Shown here: in pieces, positions 43,981 to 53,080 of the stretch
Layout: each line of letters opens with the position of its first letter
Position numbering within the stretch: position 1 is the stretch's first letter
From: Sphingomonas sp. CROZ-RG-20F-R02-07
GTDB taxonomy: Bacteria; Pseudomonadota; Alphaproteobacteria; Sphingomonadales; Sphingomonadaceae
Length of the DNA stretch: 63,623 nucleotides
Assembly (NCBI RefSeq): GCF_022662335.1
Contig: NZ_JAKNQJ010000015.1
Location: 1-63,623, forward strand
Direction of reading: 5' to 3'
The notes under the pieces: model-generated
Seen by the model: only the letters and a program-made list of their open reading frames with translations
Told to the model about the DNA's origin: nothing
The model's database searches: none
Made by a program: the position numbers and the translations under genes

Positions 43981-45006
43981 TCAGCCCGGCGTCGATCCCG
44001 TCGTGGTCGGCGTCGGCGTGCCCGTCGTGCCGCCACCCGGCGAACCCGGCACGGCCGATCCCGGCGAGGCGGGCGTCGGCGTGCCCGGCGCTTCCGCCTT
44101 GGGCGTGGCCGGCGCATCGGCCTTGGCCGGGGTGGGAGTGGCGGGCGTCGAGCCCGGCGCGCCCGCGGCGACTGACCCCGGCGTTCCCGGCGGCACGATC
44201 AGCTGGCCCGGCGCGAGCGGCGGCACCGGCTTGAACGGATGCGCCTGCATCAGCTTGTAGGCGCGGCCGTACCAGTCGCTGCCCGGATAGTTGCGCGCCA
44301 GCACCGCCGCCGCCTTCTCCGCCTCGCCGGGCACGCCCAGCGACAGATAGGTCTCGGTCAGCCGCATCAGCGCCTCGGGCGTGTGCGTCGTCTGCTGATA
44401 GGTGTCGATCACGGTGCGGAAGCGCAGCGTCGCGGCGAGCCACTGCCCGCGCCGTTCGTAGAAACGGCCGACCTCCATCTCCTTGCCCGCGAGGTGATCG
44501 TTGACCAGATCGATCTTGAGCCGCGCATCCGCCGCATAGCGCGTGTCGGGATAGCGGCGCGTCAGCTCGCCCAGCGCGTCGAGCGCCTGGCGGGTGATCT
44601 TCTGGTCGCGTGTCACGTCCTTGATCTGCTCGTAATAGCCGAGCGCGATCAGATAATAGGCATAGGGCGCGTCGTGGTTGCCGGGGTGAACCGCCAGGAA
44701 GCGCTGCGCCGACTGAATCGATTCGCTGTAGCTGCGATCGAGATAATAGCTGTACGCGCTCATGAGCTGCGCGCGGCGCGCCCAGATCGAATAGGGGTGC
44801 TGGCGCTCGACCTCGTCGAACAGCACCGCTGCCTCCTTGTAACGCCCCTGATCCAGCCGCTTCTTGGCGGTGGAATAGAGCGTTCCCACATCGCGCGCGA
44901 TGTAGGGCGTGTCGCCCTTCGCCTTGTTGCGCGCACAGCCGGCGACGGGGAGCGCAAGCGCGGCGAGGAGCGCGAGGGTGATCGCGCGAGACTGGGGGAT
45001 ACGCAT
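43981..45006 (-). CDS. bamD: Outer-membrane assembly lipoprotein BamD
   Basis: The 341-residue lipoprotein has lipobox VAGC (Cys24) and a five-TPR BamD domain to about residue 262, including DQGRYKEAAVLFDEVERQHP and DEALGELTRRYPDTRYA-type repeats. BamD is the essential partner of BamA in outer-membrane protein insertion. After residue 262 this protein carries about 75 residues of low-complexity Pro/Thr/Ala/Gly tail (TPATPTPAKADAP and similar), absent from most BamD. It is probably a flexible envelope spacer. It is divergent from manA. Confidence 0.95.
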   Translation of the reverse strand: MRIPQSRAITLALLAALALPVAGCARNKAKGDTPYIARDVGTLYSTAKKRLDQGRYKEAAVLFDEVERQHPYSIWARRAQLMSAYSYYLDRSYSESIQSAQRFLAVHPGNHDAPYAYYLIALGYYEQIKDVTRDQKITRQALDALGELTRRYPDTRYAADARLKIDLVNDHLAGKEMEVGRFYERRGQWLAATLRFRTVIDTYQQTTHTPEALMRLTETYLSLGVPGEAEKAAAVLARNYPGSDWYGRAYKLMQAHPFKPVPPLAPGQLIVPPGTPGSVAAGAPGSTPATPTPAKADAPATPKAEAPGTPTPASPGSAVPGSPGGGTTGTPTPTTTGSTPG

Positions 45007-45179
45007 CGGATCGCTCCTTAGCGTAAGCGCCCGCCCACGAACAATCCCCTTACGCAGCTTGGCGCCTCACCCGCCTTGGCCCCTTCAAACAGGCGTCGGC
45101 CCCTTTACGCCGGAGGGATCGCGGGGGCAGGGTGGGGCGTTGGCGTTGTTCGCCATCACCCATTTTCCGAGGATCCCGC

Positions 45180-46004
45180 ATGCCCGCCACGCTGCTCCAC
45201 ACCCACCGCGTCGAAAAACCCTGGGGCCGCCACGATCTGTGGCCGGGCTTCCCCGATCCGGCGAAGGACGCGCCGCCCGTGGGCGAGGTGTGGTTCCAGG
45301 AGCCGGGCGACACCACGCCCGATCTGCTCATCAAATATCTGTTCACCGGCGAGAAGCTGTCGGTGCAGGTCCATCCCGACGACGACCAGGCGCATGCCCG
45401 CGGCCTGCCGCGCGGCAAGGACGAATGCTGGACGATCCTGGCCGCCACGCCCGATGCGAAGATCGCGGTGGGCACCAAGCAGCCGGTGGAACGCGACGCG
45501 CTGCGCAAGGCGGCCGAGGATGGCAGCATCGAGGATCTGCTGGACTGGCACCCGGTGAAGGCGGGCGATTTCATGTACTGCGCCAGCGGCACGATCCACG
45601 CGATCGGCGGCGGCATCACCTGCATCGAGGTGCAGCAGAATTCCGAGACGACGTACCGCCTCTACGATTACGGCAGTGACCGCGAGCTTCACCTCGACGA
45701 CGGCATCGCGGTGGCGAACCCGGTGCCCTATGTACCGATCGTGTCGCCCGGCCGGGTGGATGCCGAGCGCACTGTGCTGGTGGAAGGGCCCAAGTTCGTG
45801 CTGGAACGCTGGACGGGCGGCAGCCACGCGGTAAGCCTGCCCGAGGGCAATACGGGCTGGATCGTGCCGATCAAGGGATCGGGCGAGGTCGCCGGCGTGA
45901 GCGTGAAAGCCGGCGAATGCGCGACCGTGACGGGCCGCGAAACGGTGAGCGCCAGCGACGACGCGGACATGCTGTTCGCTTATCTCGGCACGAAGCGGAT
46001 CTAA
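45180..46004 (+). CDS. manA: Class I mannose-6-phosphate isomerase
   Basis: The 274-residue protein starts VEKPWGRHDLWPGF and has the zinc ligands Q63 and H65 in SVQVHPDD, E82 in GKDECWTIL and H140 in CASGTIHAIGGG, the type I PMI pattern. It interconverts fructose-6-P and mannose-6-P and feeds GDP-mannose for polysaccharide. It is shorter than E. coli ManA (about 390) but like the compact alphaproteobacterial form. GAGG precedes the ATG. A GT4 glycosyltransferase gene follows 84 bases later, so both may serve surface glycans. Confidence 0.93.
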   Translation: MPATLLHTHRVEKPWGRHDLWPGFPDPAKDAPPVGEVWFQEPGDTTPDLLIKYLFTGEKLSVQVHPDDDQAHARGLPRGKDECWTILAATPDAKIAVGTKQPVERDALRKAAEDGSIEDLLDWHPVKAGDFMYCASGTIHAIGGGITCIEVQQNSETTYRLYDYGSDRELHLDDGIAVANPVPYVPIVSPGRVDAERTVLVEGPKFVLERWTGGSHAVSLPEGNTGWIVPIKGSGEVAGVSVKAGECATVTGRETVSASDDADMLFAYLGTKRI

Positions 46005-46088
46005 ATCGGTCATGCGGGCGCGCGGATAATAGTCGGGGAGGGGTGAAATAGGCGCGTCCTTTACCCTTTCCCGCTAGCCCCGCGCATC

Positions 46089-47255
46089 ATGCTCCGCGTG
46101 CTGACCCTCTCGACGCTGTTTCCCGACGCGACGCGGCCCAATTTCGGCGTCTTCGTCGAGCGGCAGACGGCGGCGCTCGCCGCGCTGCCGGGCGTTGCCG
46201 TCACGATGGTCGCCCCGATCGGCATGCCGCCCTGGCCGCTGTCGCGCGGCGACCGTCATGCCGCACTCGGGCGATTGCCGTTGCGCGAGCGGTGGCATGG
46301 CCTCGACGTCTATCGGCCGCGCTTCGCCGCGCTGCCGTTCACCGGCGGTCGCTTCCACGCGCGGGCAATGGAACGTGCGATCGTGCCCGTGCTCGATGCG
46401 CTGGCGTTCGACGTGATCGACGCCTCCTTTTTCTTCCCGGACGGCGTGGCGGCGGTGCGGCTGGGCCGGCGCTACGGCGTGCCGGTGTCGATCAAGGCGC
46501 GCGGCGCGGATGTCCATCATTGGGGCCGCGCACCGGCCACCGCGCGGCAGGTGGCGCAGGCGGGGCAGGGCGCGGACGGGCTGCTCGCGGTGTCGGCGGC
46601 GATGCGGGGCGACATGATCGCGCTGGGCATGCCCGCCGACGCGATCCGGGTTCACCGCACCGGGGTGGATCATGCGCGGTTCGGCGCGGTCGACCGCACG
46701 GCGGCGCGCGCGGCGCTCGGCGTGACGGGGCCGCTGATCGTCGCGGTCGGCGCGCTGATCCCGCGCAAGGGGCATGATGTGGTGATCGACGCGGTGGCGC
46801 GGCTGCCGGGCGTCGCCCTGTGGATAGCGGGCGAGGGGCCGGAGCGCGGCCGTTTTGAGGCTCACATCGCCCGCGCCGGGATCGGCGACCGGGTGCAGCT
46901 GCTCGGCGGCGTCGCGCATGACGATCTGCCGCGACTGCTGGCGGCGGCGGATGTGATGGCGCTGGCGTCGGCCTCGGAGGGGTTGGCCAATGCCTGGGTC
47001 GAGGCGCTGGCGGCGGGGACGCCGATCGTCGTCACCGATGCCGGCGGCGCACGCGAGCTGCTGAGCGACGAGCAGGCGGGGCGCGTGGTCGCGCGCGACC
47101 CGGCGGCCTTCGCCGCGGCGATCGCCGATCTGCTACGCGCGCCGCCCCGCACCGAGGCCGTGAAGGCGGCAGCGGCGGGTTATTCCTGGGCGGCGAATGC
47201 GGCCGGGCTCCACGCGCATCTCGCCGGCCTGATGGCCGCGCGTCAGAGCGGGTAG
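46089..47255 (+). CDS. GT4-family glycosyltransferase
   Basis: The 388-residue GT-B enzyme has an N-terminal acceptor domain starting LRVLTLSTLFPDATRPNFGVFVE and a donor domain with VAVGALIPRKGHDVVIDAVARL, LWIAGEGPERGRFE and the EGLANAWVEALAAGTPIVVT sequence (E-x7-E motif). It retains nucleotide-sugar donors in a front-to-back fold. The acceptor is unknown. It follows manA on the same strand, and its last 13 bases overlap the convergent Mth938-like gene. Confidence 0.9.
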   Translation: MLRVLTLSTLFPDATRPNFGVFVERQTAALAALPGVAVTMVAPIGMPPWPLSRGDRHAALGRLPLRERWHGLDVYRPRFAALPFTGGRFHARAMERAIVPVLDALAFDVIDASFFFPDGVAAVRLGRRYGVPVSIKARGADVHHWGRAPATARQVAQAGQGADGLLAVSAAMRGDMIALGMPADAIRVHRTGVDHARFGAVDRTAARAALGVTGPLIVAVGALIPRKGHDVVIDAVARLPGVALWIAGEGPERGRFEAHIARAGIGDRVQLLGGVAHDDLPRLLAAADVMALASASEGLANAWVEALAAGTPIVVTDAGGARELLSDEQAGRVVARDPAAFAAAIADLLRAPPRTEAVKAAAAGYSWAANAAGLHAHLAGLMAARQSG

Positions 47256-47608
47256 AGCGCCGCCGCGATCCCGCGGCCTTCGCTGCGCAACACGCCCCAG
47301 GCGCGCGCGGCGGCGCGGCTGTCCATCGCCTCGATCCCGATCCCGCGCGCCTCCAGCGCCCGGCGGAGCGCGGGTGCCGGCTGGACGAGCGTGCGCCCGG
47401 TGCCGAGCAGGACGAATTCGGGCGATGCGCCGAGGATCGGTTCGAGCGCGGCGATCTCGAGCGCGGCGATCGGCGGCGGCGTCCACCCGTCGGCGCGCGT
47501 CGGCGTCAGCAGCAGCGCGGGATAATAGCCCTCGTCCACCTTGAACCCCTGCGGCCCGATCGCCTGGATCATCGGGCCGTCGGTGCGGGGGCCCCGCTCC
47601 ATCCGCAT
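47243..47608 (-). CDS. Mth938-like (DUF498) protein
   Basis: The 121-residue protein has the Mth938/NDUFAF3-like fold pattern GPQGFKVDEGYYPALLLTP, FVLLGTGRTLVQPAPALRRALEARGIGIEAMDSRAAARAWGVL (TNAAR-equivalent region) and ends GRGIAAALYPL. Function is unknown; the mitochondrial relative NDUFAF3 helps assemble complex I. ATG at 47608 overlaps the SecF stop (ATGA), placing it as the last gene of the yajC-secD-secF operon, a common arrangement in alphaproteobacteria. Confidence 0.87.
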   Translation of the reverse strand: MRMERGPRTDGPMIQAIGPQGFKVDEGYYPALLLTPTRADGWTPPPIAALEIAALEPILGASPEFVLLGTGRTLVQPAPALRRALEARGIGIEAMDSRAAARAWGVLRSEGRGIAAALYPL

Positions 47609-48576
47609 CAGCGCTTCTCGCGCGGCCCCACGCGCTCCGCATTGTCGAGCGTGCCCGGCTTGGCACGGTTCGGCTCGGCGCGCAGGCCCAGGGTGATGAG
47701 CAGCGACGACGAGACGTAGATCGACGAATAGGTGCCGACGAAGATGCCCAGGATCATCGCCGCGGTGAACCCGCGCAGCACATGGCCGCCGAGCAGCAGC
47801 AGCGCGACCAGCGCCAGCAGGATCGTCGCCGAGGTCATGACGGTACGCGGCAGCGTCTCGTTCACCGACAGGTTGATGATCTGGCGCATGTCCATCTTGC
47901 GATAGCGGCGCATATTCTCGCGGATCCGGTCGTCGATCACGATCTTGTCGTTGATCGAATAGCCGATGATCGTCAGCACCGCGGCCACGATGTTGAGGTC
48001 GAATTCGAGGTGCGTCAGCGCAAAGAAGCCGAGCGTCATCAGCAGATCGTGGATGATCGCGACGATGGTCGACACGCCGAACTGCCATTCGAAGCGGAAG
48101 ATCGCGAACAGGCCGATGCCCAGGATCGCGAGGAACACCGCAAGCAGGCCGTGCTGCACCAGCTCGCCCGAAACCTTGCCCGATACGGTCGAATAGCGCG
48201 AGAAGGTGGCGCCGGGGAATTGCTGCGCGAGCGCGGTCTCCACCTTCTTGACGACGGCGTTGGTCGCGCCCTCGTCCGCGCTCTTCTGCGTCGGCAGGCG
48301 GATGGTGACCGAATTGTTGCCGCCGAGCTGCTGGAGCGAGGCCTCGCCCACGCCCAGCCGGTCGACCGCGCTGCGCACCGCGTCCACCGAGGGCGGGCTG
48401 GCGAATTTTTCCTCGATCATCAGGCCGCCGGCGAAATCGACGCCGAAGTTCAGGCCGCGCGCGAACACCAGCGCGATCGCCGCGATCGACAGCGCGAGCG
48501 TGAGCGCGAACGCCATTTTCCGCAGGCGGACGAAATCGATGTTGGTGTCGTCGGGAACGAGTTTGAGCAGGCGCAT
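47608..48576 (-). CDS. secF: Protein translocase subunit SecF
   Basis: The 322-residue inner-membrane protein has six membrane segments, the SecF start motif FGVDFAGGLMIEEKF near residues 49-63 and the C-terminal RND half with VDDRIRENMRRYRKMDMRQIINLSVNETL. With SecD it uses proton flux to pull proteins through SecYEG. The C-terminal tail is about 30 hydrophilic residues. It is separated from secD by 105 bases containing a repeat pair, but is still probably co-transcribed. Confidence 0.97.
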   Translation of the reverse strand: MRLLKLVPDDTNIDFVRLRKMAFALTLALSIAAIALVFARGLNFGVDFAGGLMIEEKFASPPSVDAVRSAVDRLGVGEASLQQLGGNNSVTIRLPTQKSADEGATNAVVKKVETALAQQFPGATFSRYSTVSGKVSGELVQHGLLAVFLAILGIGLFAIFRFEWQFGVSTIVAIIHDLLMTLGFFALTHLEFDLNIVAAVLTIIGYSINDKIVIDDRIRENMRRYRKMDMRQIINLSVNETLPRTVMTSATILLALVALLLLGGHVLRGFTAAMILGIFVGTYSSIYVSSSLLITLGLRAEPNRAKPGTLDNAERVGPREKR

Positions 48577-48588
48577 CGGTCTAGCCTT

Positions 48589-48669
48589 CCGTCACCCCCG
48601 CGCAGGCGGGGGTCCCGCTGTTCGCGCGGATGGAGAGAAGCGGGATTCCCGCGTGCGCGGGAATGACGG
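48589..48669. repeat. Inverted repeat pair inside the sec operon
   Basis: Two roughly 31-bp units face each other: 48589-48619 reads CCGTCACCCCCGCGCAGGCG and ends CGGGGGTCCCGCT; 48639-48669 is its inverted copy ending CGGGAATGACGG. They differ at only a few positions and can form a long stem-loop in the secD-secF transcript. Confidence 0.8.
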
Positions 48670-48681
48670 GGGAGAAGACGG

Positions 48682-50280
48682 TCATATGTTGATCGTCTTC
48701 GGCTTGTTCTTGCGGATCCACAGCACGACCATCATGCGCGTGAAGGTGACGGCCGTGAACACGCTGGTGGCGATGCCGATCAGCAGCACGACCGCGAAGC
48801 CCTTCACCGGCCCCGAGCCGAGCACCAGCATGATGACGCCCGAGATCGCATGCGTGACGTTCGCCTCGAAGATCGTGCGCGACGCCTCCTTGTAGCCCAG
48901 CTCCACCGCCTGGATCACGCTGCGCCCGCGGCGCCGTTCCTCGCGGATGCGCTCGTTGATGAGCACGTTGGCGTCCACCGCGGTGCCGATCGTCAGCACG
49001 AAGCCGGCTATGCCCGGCAGCGTCAGCGTGCCGTTCAGCAGCGCCAGCACGCCCAGGATCACGAAGACGTTGATGACGACCGCGAGGTTCGCATAGACGC
49101 CGAACCGGCCATAGGTGACGAGCATGAACGCCACCACCAGCGCCACCGCGACCGCGGAGGCGAGGATGCCGGCATGGATCGAATCCGCGCCGAGATCGGG
49201 GCCGACGGTCGATTCCTCGATCACCTTCAGCGCGATCGGCAGCTTGCCCGAGCGAAGCGCGATCGCGAGCTGGTTCGCGCTCTCGACCGTGAAGTTGCCC
49301 GAGATCGAGGCGCGGCCGCCGAGGATGGGCTCGTTGATGTTGGGCGCCGAGATCACCTTGTTGTCGAGGATGATCGCGAACGGCTTGCCCGTATTCGCCT
49401 GCGTCACCCGCGCGAAGCGGCTGCCGCCCTGGCTGTTGAAGGTGATCGACACTTGCGGCGCATTGGTCTGCGGCTCGAACTCCTGCCGCGCATCGGTCAA
49501 CTGGTCGCCCGAGATGATCGTCGCGCGCTTCACCGCGATGAAGGGAATGCCCTGCGGGTTGCCGGGATAAGGCAGCACCTGGCTGCCGATCGGGGCGATG
49601 CCCTTGGCGAGCTGCGCGGGATCGGCGCTCTGGTCGACCAGCTTGAATTCGAGCTTCGCGGTCTTGCCGAGCAGGTCCTTCAGCGCCTGCGGGTTCTGCA
49701 GGCCCGGCACCTGGACGACGATCCGGTCGGTGCCCTGCTGGACGATCGTCGGCTCGCGCGTGCCGAGTTCGTCGATGCGGCGGCGGACGACCTCGGTCGC
49801 GTCCTTCATCGCGGTCTCGATCGCCTGGGTCAGCCCCACCGCGGTGGGGCGCAGCACGAAGCGCGAGCTGTCGACGACGCTGATGTCCCATTCGCGCTGG
49901 CCCGACATGCCCGCGCCGCTGCCGGTGATCGTCAGCAACCGCTCGCGCGCCGCATCCACCTGGCCGGGGTCACGCAGCAGGAAAGAGAGCTGGCCGCCGC
50001 GCGTCGAGATGTCGCCGATCGCGATGTCGGGCGTGCCGCGGTGCATCTCGGTCGCGATCTGCTCGCGCATAGTCTCGATCCGCGCGTTGGCGAGATCGTT
50101 CGTATCCGCCTCGAGCAGCAGATAGCTGCCGCCCGCCAGATCGAGCCCCAGGTTGATCCGCGGGTGGACCGGCCAGCGGTTCGTGACCGATTCGGGCAGG
50201 AAGCTCGGGATCGCAAGCGCGCACAGCACGGCCAGCAGGCCGATGATGGACGCGACCTTCCAGCGGGGGAAATCGAGCAT
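48682..50280 (-). CDS. secD: Protein translocase subunit SecD
   Basis: The 532-residue protein has a first membrane segment (about 9-27), a large periplasmic P1 domain starting LGLDLAGGSYLLLEADT, and a C-terminal six-segment RND half with GFVLTIGTAVDANVLINERIREE, the region of the proton-pathway Asp. It works with SecF and YajC at SecYEG. It begins four bases after the yajC stop, so the two are clearly coupled. Confidence 0.97.
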   Translation of the reverse strand: MLDFPRWKVASIIGLLAVLCALAIPSFLPESVTNRWPVHPRINLGLDLAGGSYLLLEADTNDLANARIETMREQIATEMHRGTPDIAIGDISTRGGQLSFLLRDPGQVDAARERLLTITGSGAGMSGQREWDISVVDSSRFVLRPTAVGLTQAIETAMKDATEVVRRRIDELGTREPTIVQQGTDRIVVQVPGLQNPQALKDLLGKTAKLEFKLVDQSADPAQLAKGIAPIGSQVLPYPGNPQGIPFIAVKRATIISGDQLTDARQEFEPQTNAPQVSITFNSQGGSRFARVTQANTGKPFAIILDNKVISAPNINEPILGGRASISGNFTVESANQLAIALRSGKLPIALKVIEESTVGPDLGADSIHAGILASAVAVALVVAFMLVTYGRFGVYANLAVVINVFVILGVLALLNGTLTLPGIAGFVLTIGTAVDANVLINERIREERRRGRSVIQAVELGYKEASRTIFEANVTHAISGVIMLVLGSGPVKGFAVVLLIGIATSVFTAVTFTRMMVVLWIRKNKPKTINI

Positions 50281-50284
50281 CGGT

Positions 50285-50626
50285 TCAGTCGTTCGCCGGC
50301 TTGGCGGAATTGGCGCCGACGATGTCGGTCAGCGTCGCCTTCACCACGCGGACGCGCGTGTTGGGGGCGATCTCCACCTCGACATGCGCATCCTCGACGC
50401 GCGTGACCTTGCCGACGATGCCGCCGGCGGTGACGACCGTGTCGTTCTTCTTCACCGCGGCGAGCATCGCCTGGAACGCCTTTTGCCGCTTCTGCTGCGG
50501 GCGGATCATCAGGAAATAGAACACCACGAAGATCAGCGCGAAGGGCGCGAACAACTGGATCATGCCGGCGGCGCCGCCGGCGGCGGTGCTGCCCGTGGCT
50601 TGGGCGTAGGCGGGGGAAATGAGCAT
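50285..50626 (-). CDS. yajC: Preprotein translocase accessory subunit YajC
   Basis: The 113-residue protein has one membrane helix (about 24-43), then MIRPQQKRQKAFQAMLAAVKKNDTVVTAGGIVGKV, the YajC signature. It is the first gene of yajC-secD-secF-Mth938. The 214 bases upstream, up to the tRNA, must hold the operon promoter; no clear box is visible. Confidence 0.96.
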   Translation of the reverse strand: MLISPAYAQATGSTAAGGAAGMIQLFAPFALIFVVFYFLMIRPQQKRQKAFQAMLAAVKKNDTVVTAGGIVGKVTRVEDAHVEVEIAPNTRVRVVKATLTDIVGANSAKPAND

Positions 50627-50840
50627 GGGATCCCGACGTGTCTGGTCGGCGGACGGCCTACGCCCGCGCGGATGGCTCGCCCGCTATCATCGGTTGGTCG
50701 CCTGCGCAATGTTTGCCGCGACGTGGGCATCGGGCGAAAGAGGACGGGATCGCCGACGAACGGAACGGCTTGCATCGCGCGGTGCCTGCGCGTAGTGCGC
50801 GCCGCTCGGGCAGGTTCGACGGCGTCGGCCTGCCCTCGGT

Positions 50841-50917
50841 CGGGGCGTAGCGCAGCCTGGTAGCGCATCACACTGGGGGTGTGGGGGTCGCAGGTTCGAA
50901 TCCTGTCGCCCCGACCA
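50841..50917 (+). tRNA. tRNA-Pro (anticodon GGG)
   Basis: The 77-base cloverleaf has the acceptor stem CGGGGCG / CGCCCCG with encoded ACCA, the D arm GCGC/GCGC with loop AGCCTGGTA, the anticodon stem TCACA/TGTGG with loop CTGGGGG (anticodon GGG), and the T arm CAGG/CCTG around TTCGAAT. It stands at the border between the core genes on the left and the accessory-looking stretch on the right. Confidence 0.97.
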
Positions 50918-50956
50918 ACAAAATCAATATGTTAGCGTGATGAATCAACAGCTGTG

Positions 50957-50987
50957 CCGGTGATTGCTTTCAAGCAGCAATCACCGG
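50957..50987. terminator. Long hairpin downstream of the tRNA
   Basis: Perfect 12-bp stem CCGGTGATTGCT / AGCAATCACCGG (loop of seven). It follows the tRNA by 39 bases and precedes the end of the convergent secreted-protein gene. There is no T-run, so termination is a guess. Confidence 0.4.
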
Positions 50988-51053
50988 GCAAGCACCGTGT
51001 CGGTGGATGTCACTTTGCCGCATGTGGCGTCGGGCAGCTGGGTCGAGCGTCAT

Positions 51054-52052
51054 TCACTTAGGCAGCATCCGCATGCAGACCGCCAGTCCCTGCGTCGCGC
51101 TCACCGATCCGCTGAGGTTCACGATATCATCGACGCGACCGGCCGGCGCAGGGGCACTGCTGATGGTGAGTGTGCTCAGGTCGGGCAGCCGGAGCTTGCC
51201 AAGAAGCGGGTTCGAGCCGGGTGCAAACAGCACGGGGCCATCTCCTGGGTTGGTGCTGTGCATGGTGACGGACAAGGTGGCACCAGCGATCTCGACCGGC
51301 GAACCGTTGCCGCCAGACTGCCAGAAACCGAAGCGGATCGGCACGGCTTCGCCTTGATCGTAGCGTGGCCCCTTGTGCATCCGGTACACGGCCACCATCC
51401 CGTCACGGCGTGTATAGCGCAGACCAAATTCGTTGCCGTCACGCGTCATGCGTCTGATGCCGCAGCCATCGTGATCGAACTCGGGCACCCAGCCGAGATC
51501 GATGACGTGGTGTTGGTTTGGGTTGGGCGCTGTGCTCTGAGGTTTTGCGGTCACGCCGCGGCACGCGTTTAGCGTGTCAACGGCCGCAGCACTGCCATCC
51601 AGCATGACTGATCGAATGAGACGATGGTCCGGCGTGTAGAAGTTGAGCCGCTTCGCCTGAACGACGCGTGGGAGCAGGCTGTCGGCAGGCCAATCGGCCA
51701 TGAGCAACGTGCCAAGCGCACCGCTCGTCGCGTCGAACGTCACCCTCCCGATCTGCTCTGCGCTGTCACCTTGCGCGACCACGGTCACTTGGACCGGGGC
51801 GGTGAACGCGCCCCGGGTTGGCAGCACGAGCGCCAGGACGATCTTGTCGCTATGTAGGGGCGCGATGATCGCCATGTCCTGACCAGGGCCAGATCCACGA
51901 TGCGTCAGCATGCAGCGATTAGCTTGGGGCGTCATCTGCCAGCCGCCGTCTAGGATGACGGTGTTCGGCAGGGGACCAACGAAGGGCGAAGTGACTTGGG
52001 CAATTACGGGCGCAGCGGCGAGCACGGCAGCTGTGGTCATGATAAGGCGCAT
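51054..52052 (-). CDS. Exported protein of unknown function
   Basis: I do not recognise this 332-residue protein. It has a cleavable signal (about 1-19, MRLIMTTAAVLAAAPVIAQ). The mature part is beta-rich, with five or six scattered Cys that could form disulfides (for example NRCMLTH, NACRGV, HDGCGIRR), and ends LAVCMRMLPK. Repeated phrases such as MADWPADSL and VPEFDHDGCGIRRM hint at two similar halves, but no catalytic motif is visible. Codon bias is weaker than in core genes. It may form a unit with the lipoprotein gene upstream (45-base gap). Confidence 0.7.
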   Translation of the reverse strand: MRLIMTTAAVLAAAPVIAQVTSPFVGPLPNTVILDGGWQMTPQANRCMLTHRGSGPGQDMAIIAPLHSDKIVLALVLPTRGAFTAPVQVTVVAQGDSAEQIGRVTFDATSGALGTLLMADWPADSLLPRVVQAKRLNFYTPDHRLIRSVMLDGSAAAVDTLNACRGVTAKPQSTAPNPNQHHVIDLGWVPEFDHDGCGIRRMTRDGNEFGLRYTRRDGMVAVYRMHKGPRYDQGEAVPIRFGFWQSGGNGSPVEIAGATLSVTMHSTNPGDGPVLFAPGSNPLLGKLRLPDLSTLTISSAPAPAGRVDDIVNLSGSVSATQGLAVCMRMLPK

Positions 52053-52097
52053 CGATCGTCTCCGAGCGAGTGAGGTTGTCTGAGCAGACGGCTGCCT

Positions 52098-52991
52098 TCA
52101 GTTCGGCGGCGTCTCGGGCGGCGGGGCGATCACGTCGGGAAGCCCGGTATCGCTGATCTCCTCGCGCGTGCAGCGACGGAAGGCACCCTGCTCGTCACCT
52201 TCATGTTTGAAGGAATCGGCATCAGCCTCGGTGATAGTCAGTGTTTTATCGAAGGGGCCGCTAGGCGTTGAGCCAATTAGGTGAAGCTTGTCGCTGGTCA
52301 GCGCCCACCGCGCGTTTAGGATGCGAGTCTGCGCCGTATGATTTGCCGCAAGGGTCAGGCCCATTCCGTTCGCGCAAGCGGTTGGGGCGGCCTCGATCCC
52401 GATCCAAGTTCCCACCAACCACTTAGGCGTGAGTACCGCCAAAAGCTGCTGGTGCGCCCGCTCAGCTTCTTCCGCTTCCTTCCCCTGCTGCTCTGCCGCG
52501 AGTTGATGTGCGACGATGTTATTGATGGCGTTGTTGGCGAATGTCCGTGCCTCCTCCACATTGCCCGTAATGACGAAACTGCCGGGGCGTTCGGCGGACG
52601 GACTGATATCGTAAGTGATCGCGAACGAGCGAGTGTCGCCATTCATCTCCGACATCTTGGCGCTCGTGTTGCACGTGACGCGGTTAACGTTTTTGTCGGC
52701 GGATTGCAGTGTCGTCAGCTCGAAGGTGATGTCGAAGGAGGCCGCTGCGTCGGCAACCATTTTTGCATCGTCAGCGCTGCTGTTCGTGTCCGGTTTGGGC
52801 AGGATGAGGCCCCGCAGCGTTTTCTGTACGTCCGGTGCGATGCAAACCCGCTCAGAGCCGGCCTTCAGGAGGGTCATGGTATCGGATTGACCGTTAGGCG
52901 TCAGCTTGTCGCACCCGGCCAACGCAAGTGACGCTGTGATCAGCGTAAGCGTTGATAATGCACAGGTGCGCGATGTCGGTCGTGACCTCAT
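52098..52991 (-). CDS. Predicted lipoprotein of unknown function
   Basis: The 297-residue protein has lipobox LAGC (Cys26 of MRSRPTSRTCALSTLTLITASLALAGC). A first domain covers about 30-170; a short Glu/Gln-rich helix, LAAEQQGKEAEEAERAHQQLL, forms a likely coiled coil. A C-terminal lipocalin-like strand domain starts WLVGTWIGIEAAP (about 215) and contains SDKLHLIGS and ADSFKHEGDEQGAFRRC. GGAG sits seven bases before ATG 52991. The WxxGxW start of the last domain resembles small lipocalin/DUF domains, but the role is unknown. Confidence 0.7.
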   Translation of the reverse strand: MRSRPTSRTCALSTLTLITASLALAGCDKLTPNGQSDTMTLLKAGSERVCIAPDVQKTLRGLILPKPDTNSSADDAKMVADAAASFDITFELTTLQSADKNVNRVTCNTSAKMSEMNGDTRSFAITYDISPSAERPGSFVITGNVEEARTFANNAINNIVAHQLAAEQQGKEAEEAERAHQQLLAVLTPKWLVGTWIGIEAAPTACANGMGLTLAANHTAQTRILNARWALTSDKLHLIGSTPSGPFDKTLTITEADADSFKHEGDEQGAFRRCTREEISDTGLPDVIAPPPETPPN

Positions 52992-53080
52992 GGTACGTCT
53001 CCAATGATGTTTGAAGGGCTTGTTACGGCGATGGGTTAGGCGGGTAGGCGTGGAAGATGGGTCTTCCACGACTGGCGCGA

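Noticed and set aside
50841..50917. Proven att site at the tRNA
   Set aside because: No direct repeat of the tRNA 3' end and no integrase could be found inside the window.
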